This document shows positions 34,770 through 48,062 of a DNA stretch of 64,000 bases, piece after piece. The stretch comes from Aphidius gifuensis (Eukaryota > Arthropoda > Insecta > Hymenoptera > Braconidae), in contig NC_057789.1 of assembly GCF_014905175.1 (NCBI RefSeq), positions 28,950,555-29,014,554 on the forward strand, written 5' to 3'. The translations under genes were made by a program, and so were the position numbers. Position 1 is the first letter of the stretch. The number at the start of each line of letters is the position of its first letter. The notes beneath the pieces are model-generated. The model made no database searches. It saw only the letters and a program-made list of their open reading frames with translations, and was not told the DNA's origin.

Positions 34770-36750
34770 CAAGGATAAATTACCACGTGAGACAAGATCA
34801 AGGAATAAAATGAGCTCAACAGAACAGCCTGGTGGTAATGAAACAAATGGAGCAAGTACATCATCATGTGGAATTGTAACATCATTATTTCCAAGTAGTT
34901 GTCGTGGAAGAGCTGAAGCATTTGCTCGTCGTTTACACAGGCGATTAACAAATCTCGGTGATATTGAAGGACCAACAATACCAGGTGATTCAAAGCTAAG
35001 CGAAAAAACATGGCTACAAAAAAATCAAATATCCTTAAAGACAAATAATCTACGAGCTTTACAGTCTCAACCGAAAAATACAATTTATACAAATGAAATA
35101 ACAACAAAAACAACAAATGATAAACATGAAAATTCAATTGTAAAAATAAATAATAAACAAAGCAATGATGATAGTCCACAATCAGATAATAATTATTCAA
35201 CACCATTTGATGCAACAACACCTGATGAAAATAATACTGATGTTTATTATGATATTGAATTATCAGACAATGATAAAACACATACTGATGATTATTATGA
35301 TCCAGTATTATCATCTGAAAGTGAATTTACAAGTGTTAATGGTCATCATGATAATAATGAAGATGATACTGATGAATCAATTGATAATAAAATTCAAAAT
35401 GAATCATCAGATACATCTGAAAGTTTAACAAATGGTTTTAATAATAAATTGCCTTGTTGTTCAGATGAAAGTTCAAATGATATTAAAAGTTCAACATCAC
35501 AAAGTCATGATAGTTTATGGAGTACATTTGATGATAATACAGTATCATTACAAGATGACAATGTGCTACCAAATGATGAATTAAATAATAATAAATTAGC
35601 TAAAGAAACAATTTTACCAAAATCATATTCTGATTCTGTGTTGCTGCCAGGTAGTTCTGGTGTATTTCATGGTGAAATAGCTAATCCAATTGAAGATAAA
35701 AATAATTTTAAACATCAAAATGGTGATTTATTAATTGACAATCCATTGAGAGTAGATGAAACAATAATTAAAGAAAATAAAAAACATACAGATGAAAGAT
35801 TAAGAGCTGAAAGTGAGCCTTGTCTTCATGTTGATGATGTTACAAGACTTTTACGTAGATTATCATGTTCACCAAGTGGAAGTTTTGATGATAAAAATGG
35901 TGATGATGATGATGATGGTGGTAGTGGTGGTAGTGCAGATGATCATGATGATGTAGATGAAGAAGAAGAAGAAGAAGAAGAAGAAGATAAAAGACCAATG
36001 AAATTAAGAAGATGTTCAAGTTTAAAAACAGGTAAAACACCACCAGGTACACCAGGTACACCTGGTAGAAAAAAAATAGTTAGATTTGCTGATGTACTTG
36101 GTCTTGATTTAGCTGATGTTAGAACATTTCTTGATGAAATACCTAAAATACCAAATTCAGCATATGATGATTTAGTTTATGATGATTTTTTTCAAAAAGA
36201 TTCAAGTCCAATTGTTTATGGTAGTAGTCCAGTAAATAATACAAATAATATAATGAAATTAAATTGTAATAATACAATTAATAATAAAATATTAATGCCA
36301 TTATTTCAAAATCCAAATTTACGTAAAAATTTTATTGATATTGTTAGAGATAATCAAGTTTGTTTAGAAAATATTATTATAAATGATCCAATAACATTTT
36401 GTATTGTTGGTAATGTTAGAGTTAGAAATCTTGATTTTCATAAATCAGTTTATATTAGATATACACTAGATTGTTGGAAAAGTTATTCGGATCTTCAAGC
36501 ACTTCATGTTGATGGTAGCTGTGATGGTTTTAGTGATAAATTTACATTTAAACTTTATTGTCATACCCTGAAAGTTGAACAACGTTTGGAGCTTGCAGTT
36601 AGATTTCAATGTCAAGGAGTTCAATATTGGGATAATAATTTTGGTGTTAATTATTGTTTTCAATGTTTATCAAGTACACAGTCATCTAATTATGTGCCAA
36701 GTGTTAATCGTGGTAATACAACACGTGATTACTCGCCAGCTTTTTATTAA
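32930..36750 (+). CDS. Protein phosphatase 1 regulatory subunit 3 (glycogen-targeting, CBM21) (665 aa, 2 coding exons)
   Basis: These subunits bring PP1 to glycogen and favour glycogen synthase activation. Coding exons are 32930-32938 (MDT) and 34762-36750, joined in phase 0; an internal ATG at 34810 would give 646 aa. The PP1-docking RVxF-type motif is KIVRF at 441-445, followed by ADVLGLDLADVRTF as in PPP1R3 proteins. The CBM21 domain covers about 536-640: VCLEN, VGNVRVRNLDFHKSVYIRYT, CWKSY, and the glycogen-site signature YWDNNFGVNY. The N-terminal 400 residues are low-complexity, rich in Asp, Asn, Ser and Glu, with a polyglutamate run near residue 405 and a TPPGTPGTPG segment that could be a proline-directed phosphorylation site. 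Vertebrate R3B/C are much shorter; long forms resemble R3A and insect Gbs proteins. There is no C-terminal TM, unlike R3A. Confidence 0.9.
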
Positions 36751-38424
36751 AAATATTATCGAATTTTACTGGTCATTTTTAATTATTTTCATGAGATTTC
36801 GAAATAATCAAAATTTAGATAAATATTTCAGTCGAAATTTTTTTTTTTTTTTCTATTAGGGATATTTATAGATCCAAGTTGGATCATGACTGCAAAATAA
36901 TATTTTTTTTTCTTAATACTCTAGTCGATTCAACGATTAAAAAAAAAAAATTAAAAATCATTAAGCTACTAGCTTGGATAATTTATAAAACTTTATAAAT
37001 TAATTTTCTCTTTTTATCCAAAATTCTTTAATTTTTTTCAAAAAAGAAATTTAGAATTTTGGCTATTGATTAATTATCAAACGTGATGATAAATTATTTG
37101 ACAATGTAAAATTATTTAAAATCAAACATGCTATTATTATAAATAAATTTCAAAAATAATAATTTGTTTATTTAAAAAGAATATAAATAAATTAACTCAA
37201 AACAAAATACTCATATCGAGACAAAATTGACAATATATATCCTGACGAAACTCCTCGTGTTAAAAATAATCAACTTGTATAAAATATTTCTAATTAAGAT
37301 AATAATTAAACAAGAAAATTAGCCATCAGGATATCAACATATTGCCAAGTGAAAAAGTGTCTTCCCCATGCGATGATAATTTTACCTCGTTTCTACAACT
37401 TGAAACGACGTAAAATAATAATTAATAAACAAAAAAAAACATATTTAATAATAATATTTATAAAATAAAATAAAAATATGTACCTGATAACTCAGAACAC
37501 TAAAGCAATACTTTTGTAAATCTTAAAATAATACTTAAAGTGATGAAAAATAAAACACCAAATAAAAAAAAATACAACGAGCCGAAAGTGACGAAAATAA
37601 TTAACCAAATATATAATTAAAAATAAGAAAAAATATAATTGAATGAATGTGTTATATTTTACTTTGTACATAAAAAATAATATTAACAATTAAAAAACAT
37701 AATTATTATAAATGAATCAAATTTATTGAGAATTTTTTCATGTTTCTCAATTTGATAGATTTATTATAATAGATAATTTTATAATAATTAAAAAAAACAT
37801 ATCGTTTTCTCACGTTTACTAAGAGGATAATTATAAAGATAAAAAGAAAAAAAAAAAAATTAATAATAACGCTAATGAAAGTGAAAAAAGTATATGGAAA
37901 TTGTAAAAAATAGACAAATTGTTTTAAAGAGAAAATGAAATTACATGGTGTATACATAATAAACAATGAAATTAATTTGTAATTACATGTTGAATTAAGA
38001 CAATAAATAATACATTTAAAAATAATTACAAAAAAAAAAAAATTGTATAATTTTTTCGACGAGATCAATCATTTCAATGGTTAATTTAGATGTAAATTAA
38101 TTTTTTTTTTTTTCATGCATTTGAGACAGTAAAAATTCGTCATCAATGAATTTTTTTTTAAAATCGAGCCAAGAATTTTTTTTTTACATTTTAAATTCTT
38201 TTTTTGTACAATGAAATTGTTGCCAATTTATTTATTTAAACTCGTGATATTTATTTTGGATTATTATTTAATCATTTCTCAATCAGTGTTTAATTTTTTT
38301 TTTTTGTTTATTTTTTAATTTTGCAATTTAAATATTGTCAAAGTTCCACATGTACTTGATGATAAAAATATATCAAATCAATCACTAATATATATCACAA
38401 GTTTTTTTTTAAATTTTATTATTT
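36751..38424. other. Spacer between convergent genes
   Basis: AT-rich, with the 3' UTRs of the PP1 subunit (forward) and pipe (reverse). A GC-richer piece at about 37210-37410 contains the dyad ATCCTGA...TCAGGAT. Nothing else was recognised. Confidence 0.45.
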
Positions 38425-41400
38425 TTATAAATTATTTTCACTGTCTAAATTTGTCGGGAGTTTTAATGCACGATATTGACGATGTAATCTTTGACGACAA
38501 AATTGATAGAATTCAATTTCACGAGTGAAATTTTTTCTAACCATTTCTTTAATTGCTTCACTAACTGGTGGTTTAAATGCATTTTTATTTATTCTCTTAA
38601 ATGCATCCATTTCATCTGTAAATAACCACAAAATTATTAAAAATTTAAACCATTTAAAAAAAAAATTAATAACTGTTATCTATTTGGATTTATTCAATTT
38701 ACCCCAGTATAATTCTTTTGCACCTTCAAAAAATTGTGGAATATAATTTTCAAGTACTGTTAATGTTGCATTAACATCTTCAAGTACTCCAACAACAGCA
38801 TAATGTTTTTCAACTGATAATTTTGCTCTTTCTAATGCTCCAACTGTATTAAATGGTCTAGAAAATTTAAAAATAATTAGCTAAATAAATTGACTTGATT
38901 ATTAATCAGTCAATTAATTTATTTATAAAACTTACGTGCACTTTTCAGAGTGTCCACAAAAAAATAATGTTTGTCTTCGATGATCACCAATTCCTTCATG
39001 ATATTCACCCTCAATATATCGGCATTCACGATCACCATTTAAAACGCAACTCTCAAAGTCTTTCTTGATTTATTTATTCATGTAACATAAATTTTTTTTT
39101 TTGTCAATTGATTTAACACTCCAATAAAAATTAATTAATAAAATTGAATATATTTTCGTATTAAAAATTTATAAATTTAAAGAATTAAATTTATTTATAA
39201 TTATTAATTATATTAAAATTAAATGTCTTGTTTATTTTTATGATTTAAAAAATTTACAAAAATTGTCTGATTGTTTATTTGACCCAACGTTAATTATTTA
39301 TATTAAAAATATTTTTTTAGATAAATTTTTTAGACAATTTTTATGTTTACCTTTAGCCATTCAGGATCTGGAAGTGGTAAATCAGGAAATATTTGTTTTC
39401 TTTCAACATAGTACCAAGGTGCTCGAACATAGTAATACCAAGATATAACTCGTTCAACTGGATCCCGTACGACATTCATGTAAATCGGTTGAGGCAAATT
39501 AAATCTAATTCAACAAAAATCAACAATTAAAATTCGCAAAAAATATACTACCTTAATTCCTTATTGTATTTTTTATTCAATCCAATTAAAAACTATTTTA
39601 AAAAAATAATAATAACTATTAAAATAATTTAATTAAATCGAAATCATTTCGAAAGTTTCGAAAAAAAAAAAAAGAAACTATATTTTTTCGAAAATCTGCA
39701 TTATTCAAAATTAAAAAATAAAACAAGTTAAATTTTTTTTTGCTTATCAATAAAAGGAATAGTTAATAATTAAAAAAAATCAATTTAAATAAGCTACAAT
39801 AAAAAATAACTAGTTGAAAAAAATTATTTAGAGTATATAATTAAAATAAACTCACTCAGTAAAATTTGTAAAACAGACATGTTTGACATAGACTGAAGGC
39901 TCAGCATAACTGTTAACAAGTCTAACAAGTTGTCGCTTTAAAAATAAAAAAGATAAATAAAAAATAAATCATTAATAATAAAATTATGTATTTAAAAATA
40001 TTACAAGTGAAGAAAGTGAAGAGGATGAAGAAGCAGAACAAGAAAAAGAAGGAAGAATATTTTAATTATTTAAATTAATGATATACATGTTTGTTGATCT
40101 TGACGAGGATATTAAATTTTTTTTTCTTTTTCATAATGATAATATTTATGTTTTACATAATGACAAAAATAGTATAGTATAAAATTAATAATAATTTTGT
40201 ATTTTTAAATGTATATTTATTTTATATTTTTACCTGTTCATAAGGCGCCAGTCTGATGGTCTCGACACGCTGTACTTGATCACGGTTAAAAGCAAAGTTA
40301 TTTCTCATTGAAAGCCTTCGAAGTAGTTGCATAAAGGTCTGGGAACCAACCTTTGGTACACGATTGAAAAATAATACATGTTTATTGGCTCTTTTTGTGT
40401 TATTCAATGCATCCAAGTCCAGTGGATCCATTGTTTCATACTGAAAAATTAACAATTTAACAAATTATTTAAACGAAATGTTTACAAAACTAATTTAAAT
40501 CATTTTTTTTATTGTATTTTGAATATTTTATTGTTTAATTTATAGATTATTATTTTGAAAAACTAGTTTAAAAAATATTTAACGGTTTTAAATAATAGAA
40601 ATAAATGGAATTATTGATAGTTGAATTTATTCGAGCGGTGGAACAATGAAAAACAACGGAATATATTTTTTGAATAATTTAATTTATGATTGTTGCGTGG
40701 TAAAAATATAATAATAAAATCATTGAAGTAACTCGTGCATATTAATTTATGCTGATTTATTTATTTTATATTTTTTTTTTATATGTAAAAAATCATTTCA
40801 TTTATCCAACGAATAGATGTAATTTTATTTTTTTTGTTCATCGGATGAATCGAGGTCAAAATGTCTATTTAATTTCTCATAAAAAATGACTTTTCCATTT
40901 TCATTTTTTAATTTTTTTTCATATTGTTTTATAATAATTACCCTTGAATTTCTATTTCACCTACATAATTTTATTTAAACTGTAATTTTAAATTTTATAA
41001 TTGGAAAATTTTTTTTTTTTCTTCTTTTAAAAGTTTGTATATTTTTTTTACTATAGAATTAAAAAAAAAATTTATTATCTACTAATATATTTATTTAACA
41101 TGAACATAATTTAATTACATAAAATTATTTTTATTAATAACAATTTTTTTTTCATAAACAAATAAAGTCAAATTAAATAAATGAAAAAAAAATTTTATAC
41201 TTAATTATTTTTAAATAGTTGATTTATTTTTTAAAAAATTATTCGTATTAATAATTGATAAATTAAATTTATAAATAATAAATTAAATTATCTAATAAAT
41301 AATTTAAAAAAATTTTAAATAAAAAATTTAGTCTATTAAATAAATAAATAAACAAATATAGAAAAACTTTTTTTTATTTGAAAAAAAAGTAATTTTCGTT

Positions 41401-44400
41401 TCCTTCTACAATAATAATAATTCAATAATTCTAAAATTATTTTTTTATTATTATTATTATTTAAACTTTATTATTGCAAAGTCAATGACACTGCAATTTT
41501 AATAAATAATTGGGACATTTCGACAGTTACAAGATGCATCAATGGACAATGACATTACCAAGATTTTTTATTTTTCTAACTGTTAAATTCTTCTTTGTTA
41601 TTAATCATTCACATTATTAATAACAACAATAATAATTATTATTATTATAATAATAACAATAAAAATAAATTAAAAAAAAAATAAAAAATATTAATTTTTT
41701 ATTACCACATCTGTGCTCGTTCGTCGAAGTGCTCCAAAGGTCTGAAGGGATACAGCAGATTGCGCATCTTCTGTAACGTAAAATAAAAAAAAAAATAATA
41801 TAAAAATTAATGATAATACTAGTAATAATAATAATAATAATAAAAAACAAAATAGTTTATAGTCAGTTGAAGAAAATTTTGTAACAACCACAGATGTATA
41901 GAAAATTCCAAAGAACAATTTGGTAGAAATATTGTATATAACTTGTTTAACGTTAAATTTACAACAACTATTTTTTATTATAACTATTATTATTATTTTA
42001 TTTAAAACAAAACGATTTATTTTCACAACAAAAATTTCATATATATATATAAATTTAACGAGTCTCGTAATGCGTTACATGCGTCTCGAAGAAAAGAATC
42101 TCGAGGCAAAATCTTTAAAGAGTTTAAAAGAGGAATTTCGATATCTGTATTATTTTTTTTTCTACATATTTTTTTTTCTACATATAAAAAAAATATAGTT
42201 ACAAAACATGAGGATAACTATTTGTATATATATTCCAAAAGGAAGGTGATTGGACATTCACGCACATCTAGAGAAAGTGTACGTTCACTTTGCTACACAA
42301 AAAAAATCAGTGATCTTAAAACTGACCCTCCCAATCACTTTGATTTTATTTTTTATTTGATAATTTTTTTTTATTATAGTTATTATAAAAATACAGACAT
42401 TTCCTGAATGATTTTATTATTTATTTTTTTATTTTTTAGACACAATTTATCAGCCAACAGACGACCCAGAACTTGGGAAAGCTTGATATTGTTTAATGCT
42501 CTTCACGTCTAATTGCTTGGAACATTTGATACAACATCCAGAACTTTCATCCTTTCTCAATAAATAAATATAAATAAATAAATTATTTTACATATATACA
42601 TTCAATATTATATATATTTTTTTAACTAATAAATAATATTAAATATCAAATCAAGCAAAAATAATATCTTCCTGGATCACTTGTTACTATTTATTTTATT
42701 TTATATTTATCTCATTGCAATTTACTGATTTTATTTAATTTATTATTACTTTTTTTTATAGCTTGTGTTTCAACAAACTTACTGGTTATTAACCACACTG
42801 ATTTTTTTTTTTTTTTTAAATTTATTTATAATACTAAAAATAGTTCCGGTTAATTTCTATCATCATTGTGGGAAACAGAAAAGATTCTATTAACAGTTTA
42901 TAAACAATTTTCTTCTCCATGATATAAAGTGTCAGTGCTTATTTTTTTTTATTGTTTTTTATTATTATTATTGTTAAATTTTTTATTTATTTACCTGGCA
43001 TTATATAATGGTCGTTTTATTATTGTTGATTTATTTTTTTTACCGTTTTAATTTTAGTGTTAATACTGTTAATTTATTTGCTCAAATTTTAATTAAATAA
43101 ATATTGTTTTTTGAGGTTTTAAAATAGCTGGGAATATTTCATTTGTTTGTAATTTTTTTTATTGTTTAGAATTCGTGTTTTTATGTTAATTAATATTTAA
43201 TTTATAAAATAATTACAACGAGTTTTTGTTTGTTGTTTATATTTCAAATTAAAATACATAAAAATTAAGGTAAATTATTATTGACAGTAGTAATTTTTTT
43301 TTTGCTACTTACATTGTTTATAAATAGCATTGTATTCTGTAACCTAAATTTTATGATTACTACTTTTAAAGATACATACACTCTACCTAAATATAATTAA
43401 AAAGTTTATTTTTTCTTTACACAAATTGCACTACCTAAAAACCTAAATGAACAAAAAAAAAAATAAATAAAAAAACTGTACATACAATGTGAATTAAAAA
43501 CAAAGAATAATATAATTTAAAAATTGATGATAATATTTACAATCTAATAATAATCATAGTAAATAAAAAACCATAAAAATTTGATAGTAAAAAGTTGCGT
43601 CCTTGACAAGAAAATTATTCTTCTGGGTCCTTCACAACTTCCGCAATGATTATCAAACAAATGTACTTTCAAAATGAAAATAATAATGTTTTTGTAATTT
43701 TAAAAATATATTATACATGCAAATAGACAAACCGTTGTCCCATCACAAAAATAAATGCGTGTAACAAGCCAAGGCTTCATGTTGACACGCACCAACATTT
43801 TTCATCAAGCTCATCAGTATTTATCCCTATGTACTTTCTTCATTCCATTGCCATTTGCCACTCTAACTTAACAAACTATTTTTCTTATTTCTGACATGTA
43901 CAAACGACACAATTCTCATTTTGTTTTTTTTTTTTTTAAATTTATTTTTCAGCTATCTGTTTATCTTTTTAATTTTTTTTTTTTTGCGCATTCTCTTGTA
44001 AATATATAATTTATATTTTTTTAAAATTCTACTCTTTCACTTTACGAGTGATTTAGATGCTTTCAAGAATCACGGTAATTCCACACGTGGTAGGTAAACA
44101 CCAGTTCACACCATAAATGGCTCAATGAAAGTCCAGTTAAATTCATTACAATTTTATATAAAAAAAAAAAAATTAAATATAGAATAATGTCCCAGTGATT
44201 TAATTGATTTAATTTCTATTTACTGGTTCCGGTTTGTATGTAGTTTATTTATTAATAATTTATGGAATTTATCATCATTGATTATTATTTATTTTTTTTT
44301 GATTGAAGAAAAGTTAATGGTAATGATGAGTTAAATGTTAATTAATATAATATTAGTGTTTAAAATTATTATGGGTTTTTTTTTGTATTTTTTCCACGAT

Positions 44401-47400
44401 TTTACGTGAATTTTTTTTTGCCTTGGTGAATCAGACATTGAGGACAAATTTATTAACTCAGGTACATCCTGTTAATGTTCTACATTTTATAATAAAACTT
44501 ACATTGTAGCTATTTTTCTTGTTTTAATTTTTTTTTTTTTGTTGTTTACTTTTAGAAAAAGAAAATAAAAAATTTTATGGAAATTCAAATTGGAGGTCTA
44601 TGAGGTCTATTGGAGGTCTTAAATAAATATTTTTAATTGATTTTTTTTTTGCAATAAGTAAAATAAAATTTCAGCTGATTTTTATGATTAATTTTGATAA
44701 TTAATATTGAAAAATAACAATAAAATAAATATTAAAAAATAAAATAAAAAATTTAAATTATTCCATATTTACAGATAATTTTGTTTTTTAATTTTAATTA
44801 TTAATTTTCAGTTGATAATTATTAAAATTAATTACAATTAATAGCTGAGATTTTAATTAAAAAAATGAAAAAAAAAAATCCTATGAAAAAGTTAATTTTT
44901 AAATGTAGGATCAATTTTTTAATTTATAATTTTTTGTATATAGAAGAAATTTAAAAAAAGATAATTTATAAATTCGTTCCAGCATTTATAAATAAATTTT
45001 ATTGATGAATTTTTTTTGCAATAGGTTAATAAAAATGCCAGGTTATTTTTTTAAATTAATTTAAATAATTATCCTTGAAAAATAACAACATAAAATATAA
45101 CAATTACTAACTGGTCTTTGTTTATATTTACAGTAATTTTATGATTGAATTACATAAAAATTATTTGATTTGTTTATTATTTTTTCCATTCAAGTAATTA
45201 TTTTATAGTATACTTAATTAGATGCAACGCTGTGATAATTGATGTGAGTTCAGTGTTGGCTGTAAGGTAATGAAGAAATAGAATGAAAAAAAGAAAATAA
45301 ATAATTACAAAAAAAAAGGAGTGTTGATTAAAGCGGTGGACTAGACAGGCAAATGACTTTGGTACTAATTAGCAATGTTCGTGATTACACAAGCAAATGA
45401 GAGAAAATAAAAAAATAATTTTACTTTTGGAGAATAATGTTACCGTTATAAATTCAGACAGTATGTTAACTGGATCTTGGATAGTCTCCATTATTTTATT
45501 TTTTAACTTTCTTGGTTGACCATGAAACTCACGTGCTTGATCTTTTTTAAAGATCAAGGGTTATACCTCCAACAACTTGTTGAATTTAAAAATTTTTAAA
45601 ATAATAATTATTCTTAAAAAAAACTTTTTATAAATATTTTTTTTTATTCATTTAATTGTCTATTCTTTGTTGTTATTTTTCAAGGTTAATTATTTAAATT
45701 TATTGCATAAAAAAGCTGGCATTTTAATTCAACCAATGTAAAAAAAAAACAGACGAAAAAATTTATTTTTAAATCCAGGAACTAATTTTGAATTTGTAAA
45801 AAAAAAAAAAATAAAAATAATATCACAATAAGATGAAAGAGATTGCTAAAAAATTGCTTGATTAAAATTTATAAAAAAGGTAATTTAATGTGTTGAATAT
45901 AAAAATTAAAAAATTAAATAAAATTTAATATTTTTTTATGAAAATTAATTTTGCAGATTCATTATTTTTGATAATATAATTTTTTTTTGATGAAAAAAAA
46001 TGATAAATTCATGTGGTCATTGTTGTAAATTATTTTGTTAAATTTTTAATGATGCTGATGAAAGATGAATGAGCAAAATAATAAAAGAAAAAAAAAATAG
46101 ACATTTGGATATAAAATTTATTGATTTATTTAACGATCTTACCAGCTGATAGCTGATTACTGGATATATCATTTTCACTGGGTTGCAAACGAACTTCCAT
46201 TTCTCGTAGGCGTGAATGTAAATCCCGCGTGTGAAGAAAAAGAAATAATGTGCTTGAAAGTGCTACAAGAGCAATGAGCTCACTGGTCCTAAAACAAAAA
46301 AAAAAAAATTAAAAACAACAGTTATTAAATGTAAATAAATGTATAATTAAAATTATCAAAGAAAAAATAAAAACAGAAAATAATAAATAAATATATTTAA
46401 AAAATAAATAGTACACGAAAGTGTAATTAAAATTGCATAAAATGTAAATTAAAATTACAAGAAATGAAAATTAAAAATTAAAAATATAATAAGAAAAAAA
46501 AATTCCTAAAATAAGAACAAAAAAAAATTAAAATTACAAAAAATAAACAAATTGCACAAAAATAAAATGAAAAAGTTACATTTAAAAAAAAATTTAATTT
46601 ACATGTAAAAATGCAAATTAAAAGTGTTAATAAAAAATAAATTACTTAAACATCAAAAGGTAAATAATCAGTGCGTTCATAATGACAAATATGATGACAA
46701 GAATTTCACGACTGACCTGTTTTCATAACTAGAACATATTAAACTCACCCTTGAACTAAAAAAAATAATTATAAAAAAATAAAAAAAACATTTTCCACTT
46801 TGATGGGTATGTGATAACACCGCATACAATTTTTTTTTTTTTTTTTAATAATATAAAAAAGTGAAAAAATAAAACTATAAACCGCTATAAATTGTTTTTT
46901 ATTTTTTTATTTATTTTCATCAACACCATAAAAAAAAAAAAAAACTTGTCAACAAGTTTTTCACAAGAAAAATCAGTAGTAAATTTTTATGGTTAATAAA
47001 TAGCATTTTTTAAATTAAATTGTTAAAAAAATATATATCTATTTAATGAATATAAATTGAATTATTAAAAACTCATAAAAATTGTTTGAAAAAAAAAAAA
47101 ATAAAATCTCATTGAAAAAAAAAAATGCAATACAATAAATTATGAAACAAATTGGCTGCATCACGCAATTCTCGACGAGTAAATGCGAAAAAATATGATA
47201 AAAAAAAAAATCTAATATACAGGCGTGAAGATAAAGAATATATCAGTGTATTTTCAACAAAAGCCAAAGGGGGAATAGATGAAAACACGATGGGGGGATC
47301 CCATTATTTTAAACAACTCGACATTTCCGTGTCGAACGGACAAACGTGTAAAGATTGCTCGTTCCGTTAAGGTTTGTACCTGCCCATGGGAAATAAACAA

Positions 47401-48062
47401 AATATAAAAAATATATTTATATAAAAAAAACCTATAAAATATATAAATAAACAAAATATAATCTTATGGCACTTTAAATACGTATCAACAGACTTTTAAT
47501 CAAATATCGCAAATGCAGAAAAAAAAACATGGAAATACGGTACAAATGATAAAACCGTTTTATGCAGAAAAAAATATTATTTTTAAAATTTTATCAATGA
47601 AATTTATTTATTGTATTACTGAATTTTCAATGGGTATAATTTTTAATTTTTTTTTTTTATTTAAATGATATTGTATAATGATAATTAAAAAAAAATTTGA
47701 ATTTTTTTTTTGGGTTTTTTAGATTTTTTTGGATTTTTAATTGAAAAAAATTATATAATTGTTATTTATTTATTTGAAAATAATATTAACATGAAATTTG
47801 ATTAATTAGTTTTATAAAAATTCTAAAAAAAAAATTATTAAAATGGTTTTTATGAAATTAAAAAAAATATTTTGAATAACGAATTTTGAAAATTGATGAA
47901 AATAAAATTTAAAATATTTTCAAATTCATTTTTAGGAATAATTAATTATTAGCAATATTATATTGAGTATTATTTTTTAAATTTAAATTAATTTTTAATT
48001 TAAAAATATTACCTTTTCGGTACACCTAAACGTCGTTGCCTCCACATGTTGTCTTTAATCAT
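38425..48062 (-). CDS. pip: Pipe-type heparan sulfate/uronyl 2-O-sulfotransferase (391 aa, 9 coding exons)
   Basis: A Golgi type II sulfotransferase; Drosophila Pipe sulfates vitelline-membrane proteins and defines the ventral side of the egg. Exons are 48013-48062, 46143-46288, 41706-41770, 40234-40440, 39856-39935, 39351-39504, 38936-39063, 38703-38857 and 38425-38615; all phases agree (1176 nt). The TM at about 20-35 and the stem (SRLREMEVRLQPSE) match fly Pipe. The PAPS-binding loop is FFNRVPKVGSQ (111-121). H175 (VKHVCFTNFTEF) aligns with the catalytic His of HS2ST. The 3'-phosphate site is VVRDPVERVIS (194-204). GDHRRQTLFFCGH and NFTREIEFYQFCRQRL complete the domain. Only one sulfotransferase cassette is seen, whereas fly pipe has many alternative ones. 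Two large introns (4.4 and 1.7 kb) separate the anchor exons from the rest. Confidence 0.95.
42450..42551 (-). other. Exon-like ORF in the large pipe intron
   Basis: In an otherwise AT-rich intron, this GC-richer piece reads on the reverse strand as 33 residues ending in a stop: DESSGCCIKCSKQLDV, then SIKQYQAFPSSGSSVG. It follows a weak AG. Its phase does not fit a direct join to the upstream pipe exon (46143-46288, phase 1). It may be a nested-gene or non-coding exon, or chance. No partner exon was found. Confidence 0.2.
47265..47400. other. GC-rich dyad-containing island in pipe intron 1
   Basis: Adjacent dyads CGACA/TGTCG (47319-47334) and AACGGA/TCCGTT (47335-47368) lie beside GGGGATCCC in an intron that is otherwise nearly all A/T. 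A forward ORF of 72 codons crosses it without resemblance to any family. It could be an enhancer, a small RNA gene or an old mobile-element scrap; I cannot tell which. Confidence 0.3.

Noticed and set aside
34733..35314. Reverse ORF of 193 codons
   Set aside because: Antisense shadow of the low-complexity N-terminus of the PP1 subunit.
37492..38068. Two reverse ORFs rich in Phe, Ile, Tyr
   Set aside because: Translations of AT-rich spacer with no family resemblance, no splice context and no start context.
47152..47370. 72-codon forward ORF in the pipe intron
   Set aside because: It opens from a non-ATG codon in low-complexity A-rich DNA; no signal, domain or splice partner.
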